The notes: generated by a model not told the origin, from the letters alone. 64,000 nt of DNA from Sphingobium sp. CECT 9361 (GCF_918741285.1 NZ_CAKKNC010000005.1:1-64000); one strand, 5' to 3'. Positions 21,198 to 31,056 are shown, numbered from the stretch's first letter. A program made the numbers and translations.

Positions 21198-22265
21198 TCA
21201 GGCCTTGGGCCGCATTCTGGGGGCGGCGTCGGACTGCCGCCGGACCAGACTATAATCCAGCATCACATGCGTTTCCGCCGTGTCGGCACCGGGTTTTGGG
21301 CGTCCGCGCATTTCGCGAACCAGCATCTCCACCGCCACCCGCGACATCTCTCCGATAGGCTGGTGGATCGTGGTCAGTTCGGGCCAGATGGTCGTCGCCA
21401 GCGGTGTATCGTCGAAGCCACAGACAGTCAGGTCGCTGGGCACATCCATGCCTCGCCTATGCGCCACGGCAACCGTAGCAGCCGCCATATCGTCATTGCT
21501 TGCGAAGATGGCGCTGGGCCGGTTGGGCAGGTCCAGGATCGTTTCGGCAGCGTCCAGCCCCGATCGATAGGTGAAATAGCCTTGCGCGCACAGGGACGGG
21601 TCATCGGCTATTCCCGCTTCGGTCAGGGCGGCGCGATAGCCTTCGAACCGGCGGTCGCTGGCGCTCAGATTGGGATTGCCCTTGATGAAACCGATCCGGC
21701 TGTGCCCCAATGTGATGAGGTGCTGTGTCATTTCATAGGCAGCCTGAAAATCGTCGATGCTCACAGCCAGCATGTCGCTTGGCGCGCGCCCAGTGGCAAC
21801 CGCGACGGCCGGGATTGCCGCCTTGGCCAGCGCATCCAGCATTTCCTGGGAATCGCATAGCGGCGGCGGCAGGATAATGCCGCTGATCCGTCCGCTCTTC
21901 AACTGCTGCATCACGGCGGCGACTGACATGTCGTCACCGAATTTTTCCACCACGAGATGCACGCCGCTGCGCGCCGCCTGATCCAGGCTGCCCATCAGAA
22001 ATTCGGAAAGATAGGAGGAGGAGGGGTTGGAATAGAGCAGGCCGATCCGCGTTTCTTCCCCAACGGCCAGGCTGCGCGCGGCAACGCTGGGCGAATAATT
22101 CAGCGCGGCGATCGACGCCTTAACCTTCTCCCGCGTTGTGGGGCGGACAGTCTGCTCGTCATTGATAACCCGCGATACGGTCATTGGCGACACGCCGGCA
22201 TGCTTTGCAACGTCGTTGATCGTGGGCGCGTTATGTTGCCGTCGGGAAGTTCGCGAAGTTGTCAT
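21198..22265 (-). CDS. LacI-family repressor 1 (xylose/arabinose locus)
   Basis: This 355-residue regulator has an N-terminal helix-turn-helix, PTINDVAKHAGVSPMTVSRV, followed by the hinge helix VRPTTREKVKASIAALNYSP. A periplasmic-binding-protein-like ligand domain follows (RIGLLYSNPSSSYLSEFLMG). I chose the ATG at 22265; the longer frame starts with a TTG and lacks a better ribosome site. It is convergent with the sugar porter gene and sits among genes carrying LacI-type operators. It is a paralogue of lacI-2 (48171-49196), sharing the YSNPS block. Effector and target sites are inferred. Confidence 0.9.
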   Translation of the reverse strand: MTTSRTSRRQHNAPTINDVAKHAGVSPMTVSRVINDEQTVRPTTREKVKASIAALNYSPSVAARSLAVGEETRIGLLYSNPSSSYLSEFLMGSLDQAARSGVHLVVEKFGDDMSVAAVMQQLKSGRISGIILPPPLCDSQEMLDALAKAAIPAVAVATGRAPSDMLAVSIDDFQAAYEMTQHLITLGHSRIGFIKGNPNLSASDRRFEGYRAALTEAGIADDPSLCAQGYFTYRSGLDAAETILDLPNRPSAIFASNDDMAAATVAVAHRRGMDVPSDLTVCGFDDTPLATTIWPELTTIHQPIGEMSRVAVEMLVREMRGRPKPGADTAETHVMLDYSLVRRQSDAAPRMRPKA

Positions 22266-22399
22266 GGTTTCTCGCGCAGTTGGGAAGGAAAGCAATATCA
22301 GATTAGCATTGCCAATTTCCTATAGTAGCTGCGACGGGCAAGGCGAAACAATAATGACGTGACCGCTGTCGGTGCCATTTTGGTATTCTGTCTTGGCAA

Positions 22400-22429
22400 G
22401 CGGCCTCCCGCGTGAACGCAGGAGGCCGC
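22400..22429 (-). terminator. Hairpin after the GH43 lipoprotein gene
   Basis: GCGGCCTCC (22400-22408) pairs perfectly with GGAGGCCGC (22421-22429); inside, GCGT pairs with ACGC. It starts 8 bases beyond the GH43 stop (22437), read from the minus strand. Only a short T-run follows, so it may be a weak or bidirectional stop. Confidence 0.6.
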
Positions 22430-22436
22430 AAGGAGC

Positions 22437-23534
22437 TTACTTCAGCATCGGATCGATGGTGCGGATGGTGCCATCCGGATTATAGAACAATTCCGTGACC
22501 TTCACGTTGCGCAAGCGAGTCTGCCCCGAAAGCTGCGTGTCGGCATAAAAGAGCCACCAGCGACCGTTCCATTCGACGATGGAATGATGCGTCGTCCATC
22601 CGTCAACCGGCTCCAGGATGCGGCCTTTGTAGGTGAAGGGGCCGTAAGGGGAATCGCCTATGCCATAAGCGAGATAATGGGTGTCGCCGGTGGAATAGCT
22701 GAAATAATATTTGCCCTTATATTTGTGCATCCACGACGCTTCGAAAAAGCGTCGGTCATGGTCGCCGCCCAACAGCGGCTTACCCTTGTCATCCACGATC
22801 TGAACGGAACGCGGCTTTTCGGCGAATTCGGTCATGTCGCCGGACATTTTAGCGATCTGAGGCATCAGGGCGGGCTTGTCGTCTGCGCCCAAGTCGGTTT
22901 TCGATCCGTTGGGATCATATGTGCCGGTCACATTCCGCTGAAGCTGGCCGCCCCAGATGCCGCCGAAATACATATAGCTGCTGCCATCGTCGTCGGTGAA
23001 GACGGCGGGGTCGATCGAATAGCTACCCTTGATCGGCTGCGGTCTGGCTTTGAACGGACCCATCGGGTCTTTGGACGTGGCAACGCCGATACGGAACGCA
23101 CCCTGCTTATCCTTGGCGGGGAAGTAGAGATAATAGGTGCCGTTCTTGAAGGCTGCGTCCGGTGCCCACATCTGCTTGTCGGCCCAGGGCACATCCTTCA
23201 CATCCAGTGCGACGGGGCCAACGGTGACCGGGCCGCCGATCTTGTCCATCGACAGGATACGGTAATCGCGCATTTCGAAATGCGCACCCAGATCGTCCTC
23301 GGGCGTCGGGCCATCGATATCGTGGCTGGGATAGACATAGATCTTGCCGTTCCACACATGGGCGGATGGATCCGCAGTGTAGATGTCCTTCACCAGCGGC
23401 TGCGACAGATATTTTTTCGACGTGCCAGCCGCTGCATTATCGCCAGATACTGCACCGGGATCCTTCTGACAGGCTGCGGTCAGCGCCAGCAGCACAAGCA
23501 AAAGGGGGCGTCCGCCGCCGATATTCATTTTCAT
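22437..23534 (-). CDS. GH43 arabinofuranosidase/xylosidase lipoprotein
   Basis: This 365-residue protein has a lipobox: the signal MKMNIGGGRPLLLVLLALTA is followed by ACQK, so Cys would carry the lipid anchor. The five-bladed GH43 propeller shows its catalytic triad blocks: YTADPSAHVW (Asp base), SYSIDPAVFTDDDG (pKa-modulating Asp) and FFEASWMHKYKG (Glu acid). It lacks the extra beta-sandwich carried by the other three GH43 enzymes. It probably trims arabinose or xylose oligosaccharides at the membrane surface. It diverges from the GH9 gene; the 130-base spacer holds two operator-like sites. Linkage cannot be told from sequence. Confidence 0.9.
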   Translation of the reverse strand: MKMNIGGGRPLLLVLLALTAACQKDPGAVSGDNAAAGTSKKYLSQPLVKDIYTADPSAHVWNGKIYVYPSHDIDGPTPEDDLGAHFEMRDYRILSMDKIGGPVTVGPVALDVKDVPWADKQMWAPDAAFKNGTYYLYFPAKDKQGAFRIGVATSKDPMGPFKARPQPIKGSYSIDPAVFTDDDGSSYMYFGGIWGGQLQRNVTGTYDPNGSKTDLGADDKPALMPQIAKMSGDMTEFAEKPRSVQIVDDKGKPLLGGDHDRRFFEASWMHKYKGKYYFSYSTGDTHYLAYGIGDSPYGPFTYKGRILEPVDGWTTHHSIVEWNGRWWLFYADTQLSGQTRLRNVKVTELFYNPDGTIRTIDPMLK

Positions 23535-23565
23535 AGGGTGTTCCTCTCCGGCTTATATCGAGCAC

Positions 23566-23578
23566 GATAGCGATATCA
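23566..23578 (-). promoter_or_regulatory. LacI-type operator before the GH43 lipoprotein
   Basis: The minus strand reads TGATATCGCTATC, fitting the locus motif TGRTARCGYTAMC with one change, 32 bases upstream of the GH43 start. Confidence 0.4.
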
Positions 23579-23634
23579 TTACAATCACACAACTCCCACT
23601 GCTTTACCTTGCAAAATTGCCTATCACCGGTCAA

Positions 23635-23648
23635 TGATAGCGCAACCA
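23635..23648 (+). promoter_or_regulatory. LacI-type operator before the GH9 gene
   Basis: TGATAGCGCAACCA lies 19 bases upstream of the GH9 start. It matches the motif found before other genes of the locus (TGATAGCG half site). Confidence 0.45.
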
Positions 23649-23666
23649 TAAAAGGAGATGAGAGGC

Positions 23667-26174
23667 ATGTTGCGACATTTGAGAGGCTGTGCGCTGGCTA
23701 TCGGACTGCTGACGAGTGGATCAGCGCTCGCGCAATCCGCAGCGGCCGTCGATTTAAATGAAGCAGGCTATTTCGAGGGGGCAGGTGTCAATGTCCTCGT
23801 CTTTTCCAATACCTATGACGGACTGTTCGCCGATTCCAAGATCGGTGGCATAGAGATCATTCAGCAGGGACTTCGCAGCGCCACCAATGGCGACGTGCGC
23901 CTGTCCCCGACGCCGGGCCAATGGGATCCGGCTGCTGCCGTCGTTAGCCGCAAGGTGGATCGCCGGACGGGGGTGGTCGAAACGAGGCTGCGCTATGCGG
24001 AGTTGAAATGGGACTATGTCGTTCGGGCTGAGCGCAAGGGCGGGGCCGTGGTCATCAGCGTGGTGCTGGACAAGCCGCTGCCGAAAGCGCTGTCTGGCAA
24101 GGCCGGTTTCAACATGGAATTCCTGCCGTCGGCTTATTTTCATCACAGCTATGTGGCCGACGCCGCGACGGGCATATTCCCGCGCTATCCCGCCAGCGAA
24201 ATGACCCTGACCGCAGAGCGCAACGCCGCGAGCGGGCGCAGCGAAGGGCCAGGGGCGGACCCTCTGCCGATCGCCAGCGCCTCGCGCTTCGTGCTGGCGC
24301 CCGAAGACCCGGCACGCCGCATTACCGTGAGCGGCAATGCGCCAATCATGCTGTATGACGGGCGCAATCAGGCACAAAATGGGTGGTTCGTGCTGCGGTC
24401 GCTGTTGCCTGAAGGGAAGAGCGGGACGGTGCTGCAATGGACCGTGGACGTTAATGCGGTGCCGGTATGGTTGGGCCCGCCGGTGATTGCGCACTCCCAA
24501 CTGGGCTATGCCCCAGGTGGCACCAAGGTGGCGACGGTGGAGCTGGATCGCAACGACAAACGTCGCCCGCCGCTTCGCCTGCTGCGGATCGGGGACAACG
24601 GCGCGCAGACGCCGGTTGCGACCGGGCCTGCGCGGGAATGGGGCGATTATCTGCGCTATCATTATCTGCAACTGGATTTCAGCGCTGTGACGCAGTCGGG
24701 CCTCTACATGCTGGAATATGGGGATGTGCGCACTGCGCCGTTCCGGATCGCGCAGGATGTCTATGCCGATGCCTGGCATCCGACCAACGACGTCTATTTC
24801 CCGGTCGCGATGGACCATATGACGGTCAATGAAGCCTATCGCGTCTGGCATGGGGATTCCCATCGTGACGATGGCCGTCAGGCGCCGCTGAACCACGAAC
24901 ATATCGACCTCTATCGACAGGGACCGACGACCGACACACCCTACAAGCCGGGAGAAACGATACCCGGCCTCAATGTCGGCGGCTGGTATGATGCGGGGGA
25001 TTTCGACATCCGCACCCAGTCGCAATATGAGGTTATAAGATCGCTGGTGGAAAGCCGCGAACTGTACGGGCTGAACCGCGATACGGTCAGCGTCGATCCG
25101 GCACGACGACATGTCGAGATCCACGTCCCCGACGGTAAGCCCGACATCGTGCAGCAGGTCGCACACGGCACCATCCAACTACTGGCGCAGTTCGATGCAG
25201 TCGGCCATGCCATTCACGGCATCGTCGAGCCCGACGTGGCGCAATATACGCATCTGGGCGACGCGGTGAACAAAACCGACGGTCTTCCTTATGATGCTGG
25301 GCTCAAGCCCCACGAAGTGCGCAATGGACGCAGCGGGACGCCGGACGATCGCTGGGTCTTCACCAGCAAATCCTCCGCGCTCAACTACGGTGCGATTGCT
25401 GGACTGGCGGCGGCGGCGCGGGTGTTGAAGGGGCAGGATGACAGTCTGGCGGATCGGGCTTTGGCGACTGCGGAAAAAGCCTGGACGGGGGAGCAAACTC
25501 ATGCGCCGGACCTGTTCAGCCATGGCAATACGACCGGCGGGCCGCTTGATGCGGAATCCTTCGCTGCTGCGGTCGAACTGCTGCGCGCCACGCGCAAACC
25601 CGTTTATGCAGAGCGTGTGATGGCGTTGTGGCCCGATATCGCGAAGAATTTTCGCGGCAATGCAATGACGGCGGCTGCTGCCATTCCCTATATGCCCGCA
25701 TCCTATCGTGCAGCGATGGAACCTGTTGTGCGGCAATGGGTGAAGGAAAGTGAGGTAGCGGCGCGCGCCAATCCCTTTGGCGTGCCGATCACGACTGGCG
25801 GCTGGGCAGGGTCGGGTACGGTGATGGGTTATGCGCTTACCAGCGCGGCGCTGCACCGCGCGTTTCCTGACATCGTATCGAGCGATGCAGTCTATCGCGG
25901 CATTGCCTTCATGACGGGGCATCATCCCGGGTCGGATATCTCCTTCGTTTCGGCGGTAGGGACGCGGTCAAAGGAAGTCGCCTATGGTAATAACCGGGCC
26001 GACTTTTCCTTTATCGCTGGTGGCGTAGTACCCGGCGTGCTGGTGGTGAAGCCGGACTTTCCGGAGAACCACGAGGACTGGCCGTTCTTTTGGGGCGAGA
26101 ATGAATATGTCATTCCAGAAGGCGCGGCGTGGATCGATCTGGCCAATGCGGCCGATAGGCTCAGTAAACCCTGA
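23667..26174 (+). CDS. GH9 enzyme (cellulase/xyloglucanase-like) with N-terminal sandwich domains
   Basis: This 835-residue secreted protein has the signal MLRHLRGCALAIGLLTSGSA, cut near ALA. About 270 residues of beta-sandwich, including the cellulase N-terminal Ig-like domain, precede the GH9 (alpha/alpha)6 barrel. GH9 motifs are GGWYDAGDFDIRT (the Asp pair that activates water) and, near the end, ENEYVIPEGAAW with the acid Glu. HHPGSDISFVSAVGTRS matches the HHR-type loop. GH9 enzymes mostly cut beta-1,4-glucan or xyloglucan backbones, though some act as exo-glucosidases. I chose the ATG at 23667, 9 bases after AAGGAG; the first ATG (23658) is too close. The exact substrate is uncertain. 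Confidence 0.8.
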   Translation: MLRHLRGCALAIGLLTSGSALAQSAAAVDLNEAGYFEGAGVNVLVFSNTYDGLFADSKIGGIEIIQQGLRSATNGDVRLSPTPGQWDPAAAVVSRKVDRRTGVVETRLRYAELKWDYVVRAERKGGAVVISVVLDKPLPKALSGKAGFNMEFLPSAYFHHSYVADAATGIFPRYPASEMTLTAERNAASGRSEGPGADPLPIASASRFVLAPEDPARRITVSGNAPIMLYDGRNQAQNGWFVLRSLLPEGKSGTVLQWTVDVNAVPVWLGPPVIAHSQLGYAPGGTKVATVELDRNDKRRPPLRLLRIGDNGAQTPVATGPAREWGDYLRYHYLQLDFSAVTQSGLYMLEYGDVRTAPFRIAQDVYADAWHPTNDVYFPVAMDHMTVNEAYRVWHGDSHRDDGRQAPLNHEHIDLYRQGPTTDTPYKPGETIPGLNVGGWYDAGDFDIRTQSQYEVIRSLVESRELYGLNRDTVSVDPARRHVEIHVPDGKPDIVQQVAHGTIQLLAQFDAVGHAIHGIVEPDVAQYTHLGDAVNKTDGLPYDAGLKPHEVRNGRSGTPDDRWVFTSKSSALNYGAIAGLAAAARVLKGQDDSLADRALATAEKAWTGEQTHAPDLFSHGNTTGGPLDAESFAAAVELLRATRKPVYAERVMALWPDIAKNFRGNAMTAAAAIPYMPASYRAAMEPVVRQWVKESEVAARANPFGVPITTGGWAGSGTVMGYALTSAALHRAFPDIVSSDAVYRGIAFMTGHHPGSDISFVSAVGTRSKEVAYGNNRADFSFIAGGVVPGVLVVKPDFPENHEDWPFFWGENEYVIPEGAAWIDLANAADRLSKP

Positions 26175-26183
26175 TCGCTATGG

Positions 26184-26216
26184 CGGCCTGCAGCCCCTCA
26201 GACGGGTTGCAGGCCG
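26184..26216. terminator. Bidirectional hairpin between GH9 and the halogenase-like gene
   Basis: CGGCCTGCAGCCC (26184-26196) pairs with GGGTTGCAGGCCG (26204-26216) with one mismatch. It overlaps the TGA of the minus-strand halogenase gene (26200-26198) and lies 9 bases past the GH9 stop. Confidence 0.6.
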
Positions 26217-27742
26217 TGCGCGACGATCTTGTCGATAAGATCGCGGTGACGCGGCAGCCCGGCGCGCAGGCGCTCGGTCTGGCGGGCATTCTCCCGCATC
26301 GCCTGTTCCGCCAAGGCGTCGTCGCGGGCAAGCGCTTCAATCTCGACTTCGGTACGAAAGCCCATGCCGTACAGGACATATTGATAGCTGGCTGCGGGGA
26401 AGACTTCCTCGGCACGGTCGAACTCATCGTGAAACCAGGGCGAATGATAACGCCACAGCAGGAGCAGTTCCTGCAATCGATCCGGGATGCTGTCGGGCCG
26501 AACGTTGTCGCGCCAGAAGTCGCTGTCGGTGCGCTGGGTCAGGACATAGTGCAACTTCAGGAAATCGATAATGCGGCCCCAGCGATAAAGGGTCGTAGCG
26601 TTGAAGCGCGAGGCGACGACGTCCATTACCTCGCGGCAAGCGGGCATACGCTCGGCGATGATCTTGGCGGACAATTCGATCAGGACGATGGCCGAAGCTT
26701 CGAGCGGTTCCAGAAAACCGGCGGCGAGGCCAACTGCCACGCAATTGCCCTTCCAGAATGTTTCGCGATGGCCTGACCGGATCGGGATCTTGCGCGCGTT
26801 CAGGCCATCTGCGGCAGGCCCGATATAGGCGCGCAGTTCCCGCTCTGCTTCATCGTGCGAGATATGGCTGCTGGAATAGACATGGCCGGTGCCCCGCCGG
26901 GTCGGTACGCCGATGTCCCATATCCAGCCCGCGCTCTGAGCAGTCGAGATGGTGTGGGATGCAATCGGGCTGTCCGGGCTGTCATAGGGCACCTGCATGG
27001 CGATTGCGGTGTCGCAGAATAATATGTCGCTGCACTGTTTGAAGGGCACGCCCATCGCCTCGCCGATCAGCAGCGCCTTGAAACCGGTGCAGTCGATGAA
27101 CAGGTCGCCTTCGATATCGCCAGCCTGCGTCGTAGTGACGCTGGCGATGTCGCCATTTTCGGCCATGTTGACACGCTCGACATCGGCCAGCACGTGACGG
27201 ACGCCCAGCTTCGTGCAGCAATGCCGTTGCAGGAAGGGAGCGAATTTGCCTGCGTCCAGATGATAGGCATAGTTGGCGATCGCGTCATATTCCGCGGTCG
27301 CGATTGTCTTCGGCGCAAGGCCATCGTCACAGATCGAACCCTGCGGCGTGACGGCATCACAGAAACTGCGGGCGCTTTCGCCTGCCATCCAGTGCGGGGC
27401 CAGATTGACCTGGCCGAAACTCTGCGGAAGCATGAGGGGGTGATAATAGCCGTCGTTCGCCGCGCCCGTAGTCCAGCGGTTGAAGCGTGCGCCCTGTTTG
27501 AAGGCGGCGTCGCATTCTCGGAAGAAATCGGTTTCCGAAACGCCCATGCGCGATAGCGTAGTGCGCAGCGTGGGCCAGGTGCCTTCGCCAACGCCGATGA
27601 TCGGAACATTGGGGGATTCGATCAGCGTAACGGAGAAGCCGCCGGGCATACGGCTTTGGTGATGCGCGGCGATGACACCGGCGGTGAGCCATCCGGCCGT
27701 TCCGCCGCCTACGATCACGATATTTTTGACGGGATTAATCAT
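26198..27742 (-). CDS. Flavin-dependent tryptophan-halogenase family protein, TonB-receptor associated
   Basis: This 514-residue protein begins MINPVKNIVIVGGGTAGWLT, with the FAD-binding GxGxxG/A dinucleotide fold. It has the active-site Lys of flavin halogenases in FKQGARFNRW (Lys82) and the block AGFLEPLEAS. The diagnostic WxWxIP is here WIWDIG (near residues 273-278), which departs in the final Pro. It follows the TonB receptor on the same strand by 54-70 bases and is probably co-transcribed. Such receptor-linked homologues are common in sphingomonads and Caulobacter, and are rarely shown to halogenate free tryptophan. Real chemistry and substrate are unknown. An ATG at 27757 is an alternative start. 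Confidence 0.85.
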   Translation of the reverse strand: MINPVKNIVIVGGGTAGWLTAGVIAAHHQSRMPGGFSVTLIESPNVPIIGVGEGTWPTLRTTLSRMGVSETDFFRECDAAFKQGARFNRWTTGAANDGYYHPLMLPQSFGQVNLAPHWMAGESARSFCDAVTPQGSICDDGLAPKTIATAEYDAIANYAYHLDAGKFAPFLQRHCCTKLGVRHVLADVERVNMAENGDIASVTTTQAGDIEGDLFIDCTGFKALLIGEAMGVPFKQCSDILFCDTAIAMQVPYDSPDSPIASHTISTAQSAGWIWDIGVPTRRGTGHVYSSSHISHDEAERELRAYIGPAADGLNARKIPIRSGHRETFWKGNCVAVGLAAGFLEPLEASAIVLIELSAKIIAERMPACREVMDVVASRFNATTLYRWGRIIDFLKLHYVLTQRTDSDFWRDNVRPDSIPDRLQELLLLWRYHSPWFHDEFDRAEEVFPAASYQYVLYGMGFRTEVEIEALARDDALAEQAMRENARQTERLRAGLPRHRDLIDKIVAHGLQPV

Positions 27743-27811
27743 GCGACCAGCCACCATGAAAAGATGGGGGATGTCAACGCAAGGTCGACATCCCCCAGCA
27801 GGAGGGGTCCG

Positions 27812-30769
27812 TCAGAAGCGGTAGCGTGCGCCCAGCGTGAAGCGACGGCCATAAGCGTAAACGTCCAGCAACTGGTTCGAGAAGCGCCCGTGGGTGCTGA
27901 TCGTTTCATTGGTGATGTTCAGCGCTTCGCCAAACACGCTGATGCGCTCGTTGATTTGATAGCTGCTGCTAAGATCGACCTGAAGGCTGGAGTTTACGAA
28001 CGTCGGCTCCGCACCGAAGGCCGAGTTGTTCTGCACCTGACCGAACTCGCGCAGATATTTGTCGCGCCAGTTGACTGCAGTACGGAACTGGAAGCCGCTC
28101 TTGTCATAGAAAGCAACAAGGTTGGCAGAGTTGGCCAGGCCCGTGACAGCAAATCCGCTCTGGGAGAGATCGGTCTCGTCATAGGGCTTGTTCGTCTTGA
28201 CGAAGGTGGCGTTGGCGTTGAAGCCGAAGCCGCTGTCACCAAAGACATGTTGCCACGCCAGTTCGACCCCCTTGATCGTGGCGGACGGACCGTTGACCCG
28301 TTGCGAGACGGTGAAGACCGCTGGAGCACCTGTCGTCGGATCGACTACGCCGTTGATCGTCTGGCGCTGAGTACCGGCGACAACGAAGTTCGACACATCC
28401 TTGATGAAGAAGTTGACGGATGCATAGGAGTTGCGCTGGTAATACCATTCCGCCGCGAGATCGAAATTGTCGGCGAGATAGGGCTGCAGGCTTGGATTGC
28501 CACCCGTCGCCGTGAGTGCGCCGACGCGCTGGCCGACACCCACGTTGAGAACGGGAGTCAGCGTGTTGAGGGCAGGGCGCGTCAACGTGCGCGACGCATC
28601 GAACCGCAGATGCAGGCTGTCGGTCAGCTCCAGCTTCATGTCGATGCTCGGCAGGAAGTAGGAATAGCTGCTTTTCGTCGATAGCGGCTGGGTGGGACCG
28701 AAGCCGATTGTCAGCAACGTGGGATCAGCCGTGCTGCCCGTGATCGACGTTGGCAATCGCCCAACGCCTGCCGACACCAGCTTGGTGATTTCTTCTCGCG
28801 CACCGGCATTGAAATGGAACGGCATACCGGCAACTTCGGCTTCGAAATTGACCCGGACATAGGCCGACCATGTTTTTTCACGCACGTCCTGAACACTGCC
28901 CGGATCAAGGAGCAGATCAAACATGCCACGATAACCAAGCAGGCCATTGGTCGTGTCAGTCGGACCGGGATAGTTAAAGCCCGGCACGTTTTGCGCATAT
29001 GGATTGCCCAAGCCTTCCAACAGACGCTGATATTCTTTCGCATCATAGCGCAACAGACCGGGGGGCAGAACGCCGGAAAAACCGGGGATGAAGTTATCGG
29101 TGCCAATCGTGCCCTTGACGAGACTTGCGGGGATCAGCACGCCGCTACCCTGTCCGGACGGCCCACCGTAACCGGCATAGGCTTGCCAGAAATTATTGGT
29201 GAAGGTGCTGCTGTTCTGGAGCTTGAAGCGATCCTCCATATAGCGACCGCCGAACTTGATGGTCAGGTTATCCTGTTCCCAAGTCGCACCCAAACGGAAT
29301 TGCTTGATCTCGTCGCTGTTAAGCTGCTGCTGACGCACGGTGACGTGCGATCCGATGATGCTTGGGTCAGTCCAGCGCGATGCGTCACCGTTGGGACCAA
29401 AGGCCGTCAGTTCCGGGAACGCCTTGCTGCTGTTACCGGAGACACGGATGCCGTTGGTGGTGCCGAGAAGGCCGCCATAGCCGATATCGCCATTTTCACT
29501 GGTGATCTCGCCGCCGGGATTTTGACGGCTCTTGGAGTAGCTGGCGTCCGCTTCGATCTTCAGATTGGCTGTCGCGTCCCACTTGACGTTGAAACCGACC
29601 TGGTTGGTTTCCAAAACGCGCGTGTCGGTGCCGGCAGTGAAGTCGGTCGGCGAACCTTGCTGGATGAAGTCGACAGTGGTGCCGTTTTCATCCTGTTCGA
29701 CATTGCGCATCGACCCTTGGTTGAACCAGACGCCGAAGCCGGAGATGTCCGTGACAATCTTCTGCCGCGAATAATTGTCGTCCAACGTGAGGACTACGTC
29801 GTCGGAGGGTGCCCACTGCAGCGCGATGCGGCCATCGATACGCTCATCTTTGGTATAGCGCTGATCGGCACCATATTGCTGGCCGTACCAGCCAACAACG
29901 CTTTTCCTGTTAGACGGGGTCGATGCGACATCATCCGATGGTGCGCAGGTTGCCGCTGCACTGCCTGCCAGCTGGCACGGTGCGAACAGGCCGCCCTGCC
30001 AACCTGAGACGTAGACACGGTTCACTTGTGTGTCGCGGCGGGTGTAGATGCCGTCGACCAAAATGCCGAGCGTATCGTCTGCGAAGGTCTTGCTGAACAG
30101 GGCACCGACGGTCGGCACGATTTTACCCGCATCGTCCTGGACCGATCCCGAGGCACTGAACGCGACGCGTGTGCCGGGGCTGTCGAAGGGCTTGGGATAG
30201 GAAATGTTGACAGTGGCGCCAATCGAACTGCTCGACAGCGATACGTCCGGTGTTTTCAATACGGCAAGCTGGCCGACGAAATCGGCACCGACCGAGGAGA
30301 AATCGACGGAGCGACCGCCCGTGGCGGTCGAGATACGGCGACCGTCAATCAGTGTTTCATTGAAGTCGCCGCCGAAGCCACGCACCGTGATACCGTCCGG
30401 CTCACCGCGAGAGCCTGAGCGGTTGATAGATACGCCGGGAAGGCGCTGCAGCGAGGCTGCGACGTTCGAGTCAGGGAATTTGCCGATGTCTTCCGACGAG
30501 ATGACATCGACGACGCCGGCAGAAGACCGTTTGATGTCGAGATTGCGCTGGAGCGATCCACGGATGCCGGTAACGATGATATCGGTATCGCCGGCAGGCA
30601 GTTCCGCAGCGCTGGCTTGATCGGCAGCTTGATCAGCCGCCTGCTGTGCATGGGCGGACATCGTGACCGACAATGCTGCCAGACTGACGGCACCCGCCAT
30701 CAGTCTTTTTCTCATGTTCACCGATGGTTTCACAGCCGACAGAGCGCGATTAGTATGCAAGTTATTCAT
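27812..30769 (-). CDS. TonB-dependent receptor 1 (outer-membrane oligosaccharide uptake)
   Basis: This 985-residue receptor has a signal peptide (RKRLMAGAVSLAALSVTMSA, cut near AHA). A Q/A-rich TonB-box region ending DIIVTGIRGSLQ comes next, then a plug domain (ISSEDIGKFPDSNVAASLQR, INRSGSRGEPDGITVRGFGG) and a 22-strand barrel that ends LGARYRF with the typical final Phe. It should carry hemicellulose oligosaccharides across the outer membrane. I chose ATG 30769. It is driven from a promoter overlapping an operator (30902-30930), and the halogenase-like gene follows. Substrate cannot be read from sequence. Confidence 0.92.
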   Translation of the reverse strand: MNNLHTNRALSAVKPSVNMRKRLMAGAVSLAALSVTMSAHAQQAADQAADQASAAELPAGDTDIIVTGIRGSLQRNLDIKRSSAGVVDVISSEDIGKFPDSNVAASLQRLPGVSINRSGSRGEPDGITVRGFGGDFNETLIDGRRISTATGGRSVDFSSVGADFVGQLAVLKTPDVSLSSSSIGATVNISYPKPFDSPGTRVAFSASGSVQDDAGKIVPTVGALFSKTFADDTLGILVDGIYTRRDTQVNRVYVSGWQGGLFAPCQLAGSAAATCAPSDDVASTPSNRKSVVGWYGQQYGADQRYTKDERIDGRIALQWAPSDDVVLTLDDNYSRQKIVTDISGFGVWFNQGSMRNVEQDENGTTVDFIQQGSPTDFTAGTDTRVLETNQVGFNVKWDATANLKIEADASYSKSRQNPGGEITSENGDIGYGGLLGTTNGIRVSGNSSKAFPELTAFGPNGDASRWTDPSIIGSHVTVRQQQLNSDEIKQFRLGATWEQDNLTIKFGGRYMEDRFKLQNSSTFTNNFWQAYAGYGGPSGQGSGVLIPASLVKGTIGTDNFIPGFSGVLPPGLLRYDAKEYQRLLEGLGNPYAQNVPGFNYPGPTDTTNGLLGYRGMFDLLLDPGSVQDVREKTWSAYVRVNFEAEVAGMPFHFNAGAREEITKLVSAGVGRLPTSITGSTADPTLLTIGFGPTQPLSTKSSYSYFLPSIDMKLELTDSLHLRFDASRTLTRPALNTLTPVLNVGVGQRVGALTATGGNPSLQPYLADNFDLAAEWYYQRNSYASVNFFIKDVSNFVVAGTQRQTINGVVDPTTGAPAVFTVSQRVNGPSATIKGVELAWQHVFGDSGFGFNANATFVKTNKPYDETDLSQSGFAVTGLANSANLVAFYDKSGFQFRTAVNWRDKYLREFGQVQNNSAFGAEPTFVNSSLQVDLSSSYQINERISVFGEALNITNETISTHGRFSNQLLDVYAYGRRFTLGARYRF

Positions 30770-30901
30770 TATCCTCCCCTTCATCCTCTACGGAATGCGT
30801 TCATACGGATCGTTTTCGTCCGGTATGACAGCTTATAACGGAGGATCGAAACACCTGCTGCTATGACAGCGATGGTATCCCGAACCTCCCAGCTTGCGAT
30901 T

Positions 30902-30930
30902 ATGGTAGCGCTATCTAATGTGTAGATCAA
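30902..30930 (-). promoter_or_regulatory. Promoter of the TonB receptor 1/halogenase operon with LacI-type operator
   Basis: On the minus strand TTGATC (30930-30925) is followed after 17 bases by TACCAT (30907-30902). The operator TGGTAGCGCTATC (30903-30915) overlaps the -10 and part of the spacer. The same arrangement occurs at 32781-32808. Confidence 0.6.
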
Positions 30931-31056
30931 CATCTATTGTAGGAGTATTCTTTCAACGCATTTTGAGGGCATAAGAAGCCAGAAATGCAGCGTTGCAGGC
31001 TGTCCTTGGGCAACCGGTAAGACGTATGCAGATGGAATAATTGAGAGGAGGATGGC

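Noticed and set aside
23754..25178. 474-codon minus-strand frame opposite GH9
   Set aside because: Arg/His-rich shadow of the GH9 gene with no ribosome site or motif.
28814..30007. 397-codon plus-strand frame opposite TonB receptor 1
   Set aside because: Antisense shadow; the minus-strand receptor has all plug and barrel motifs.
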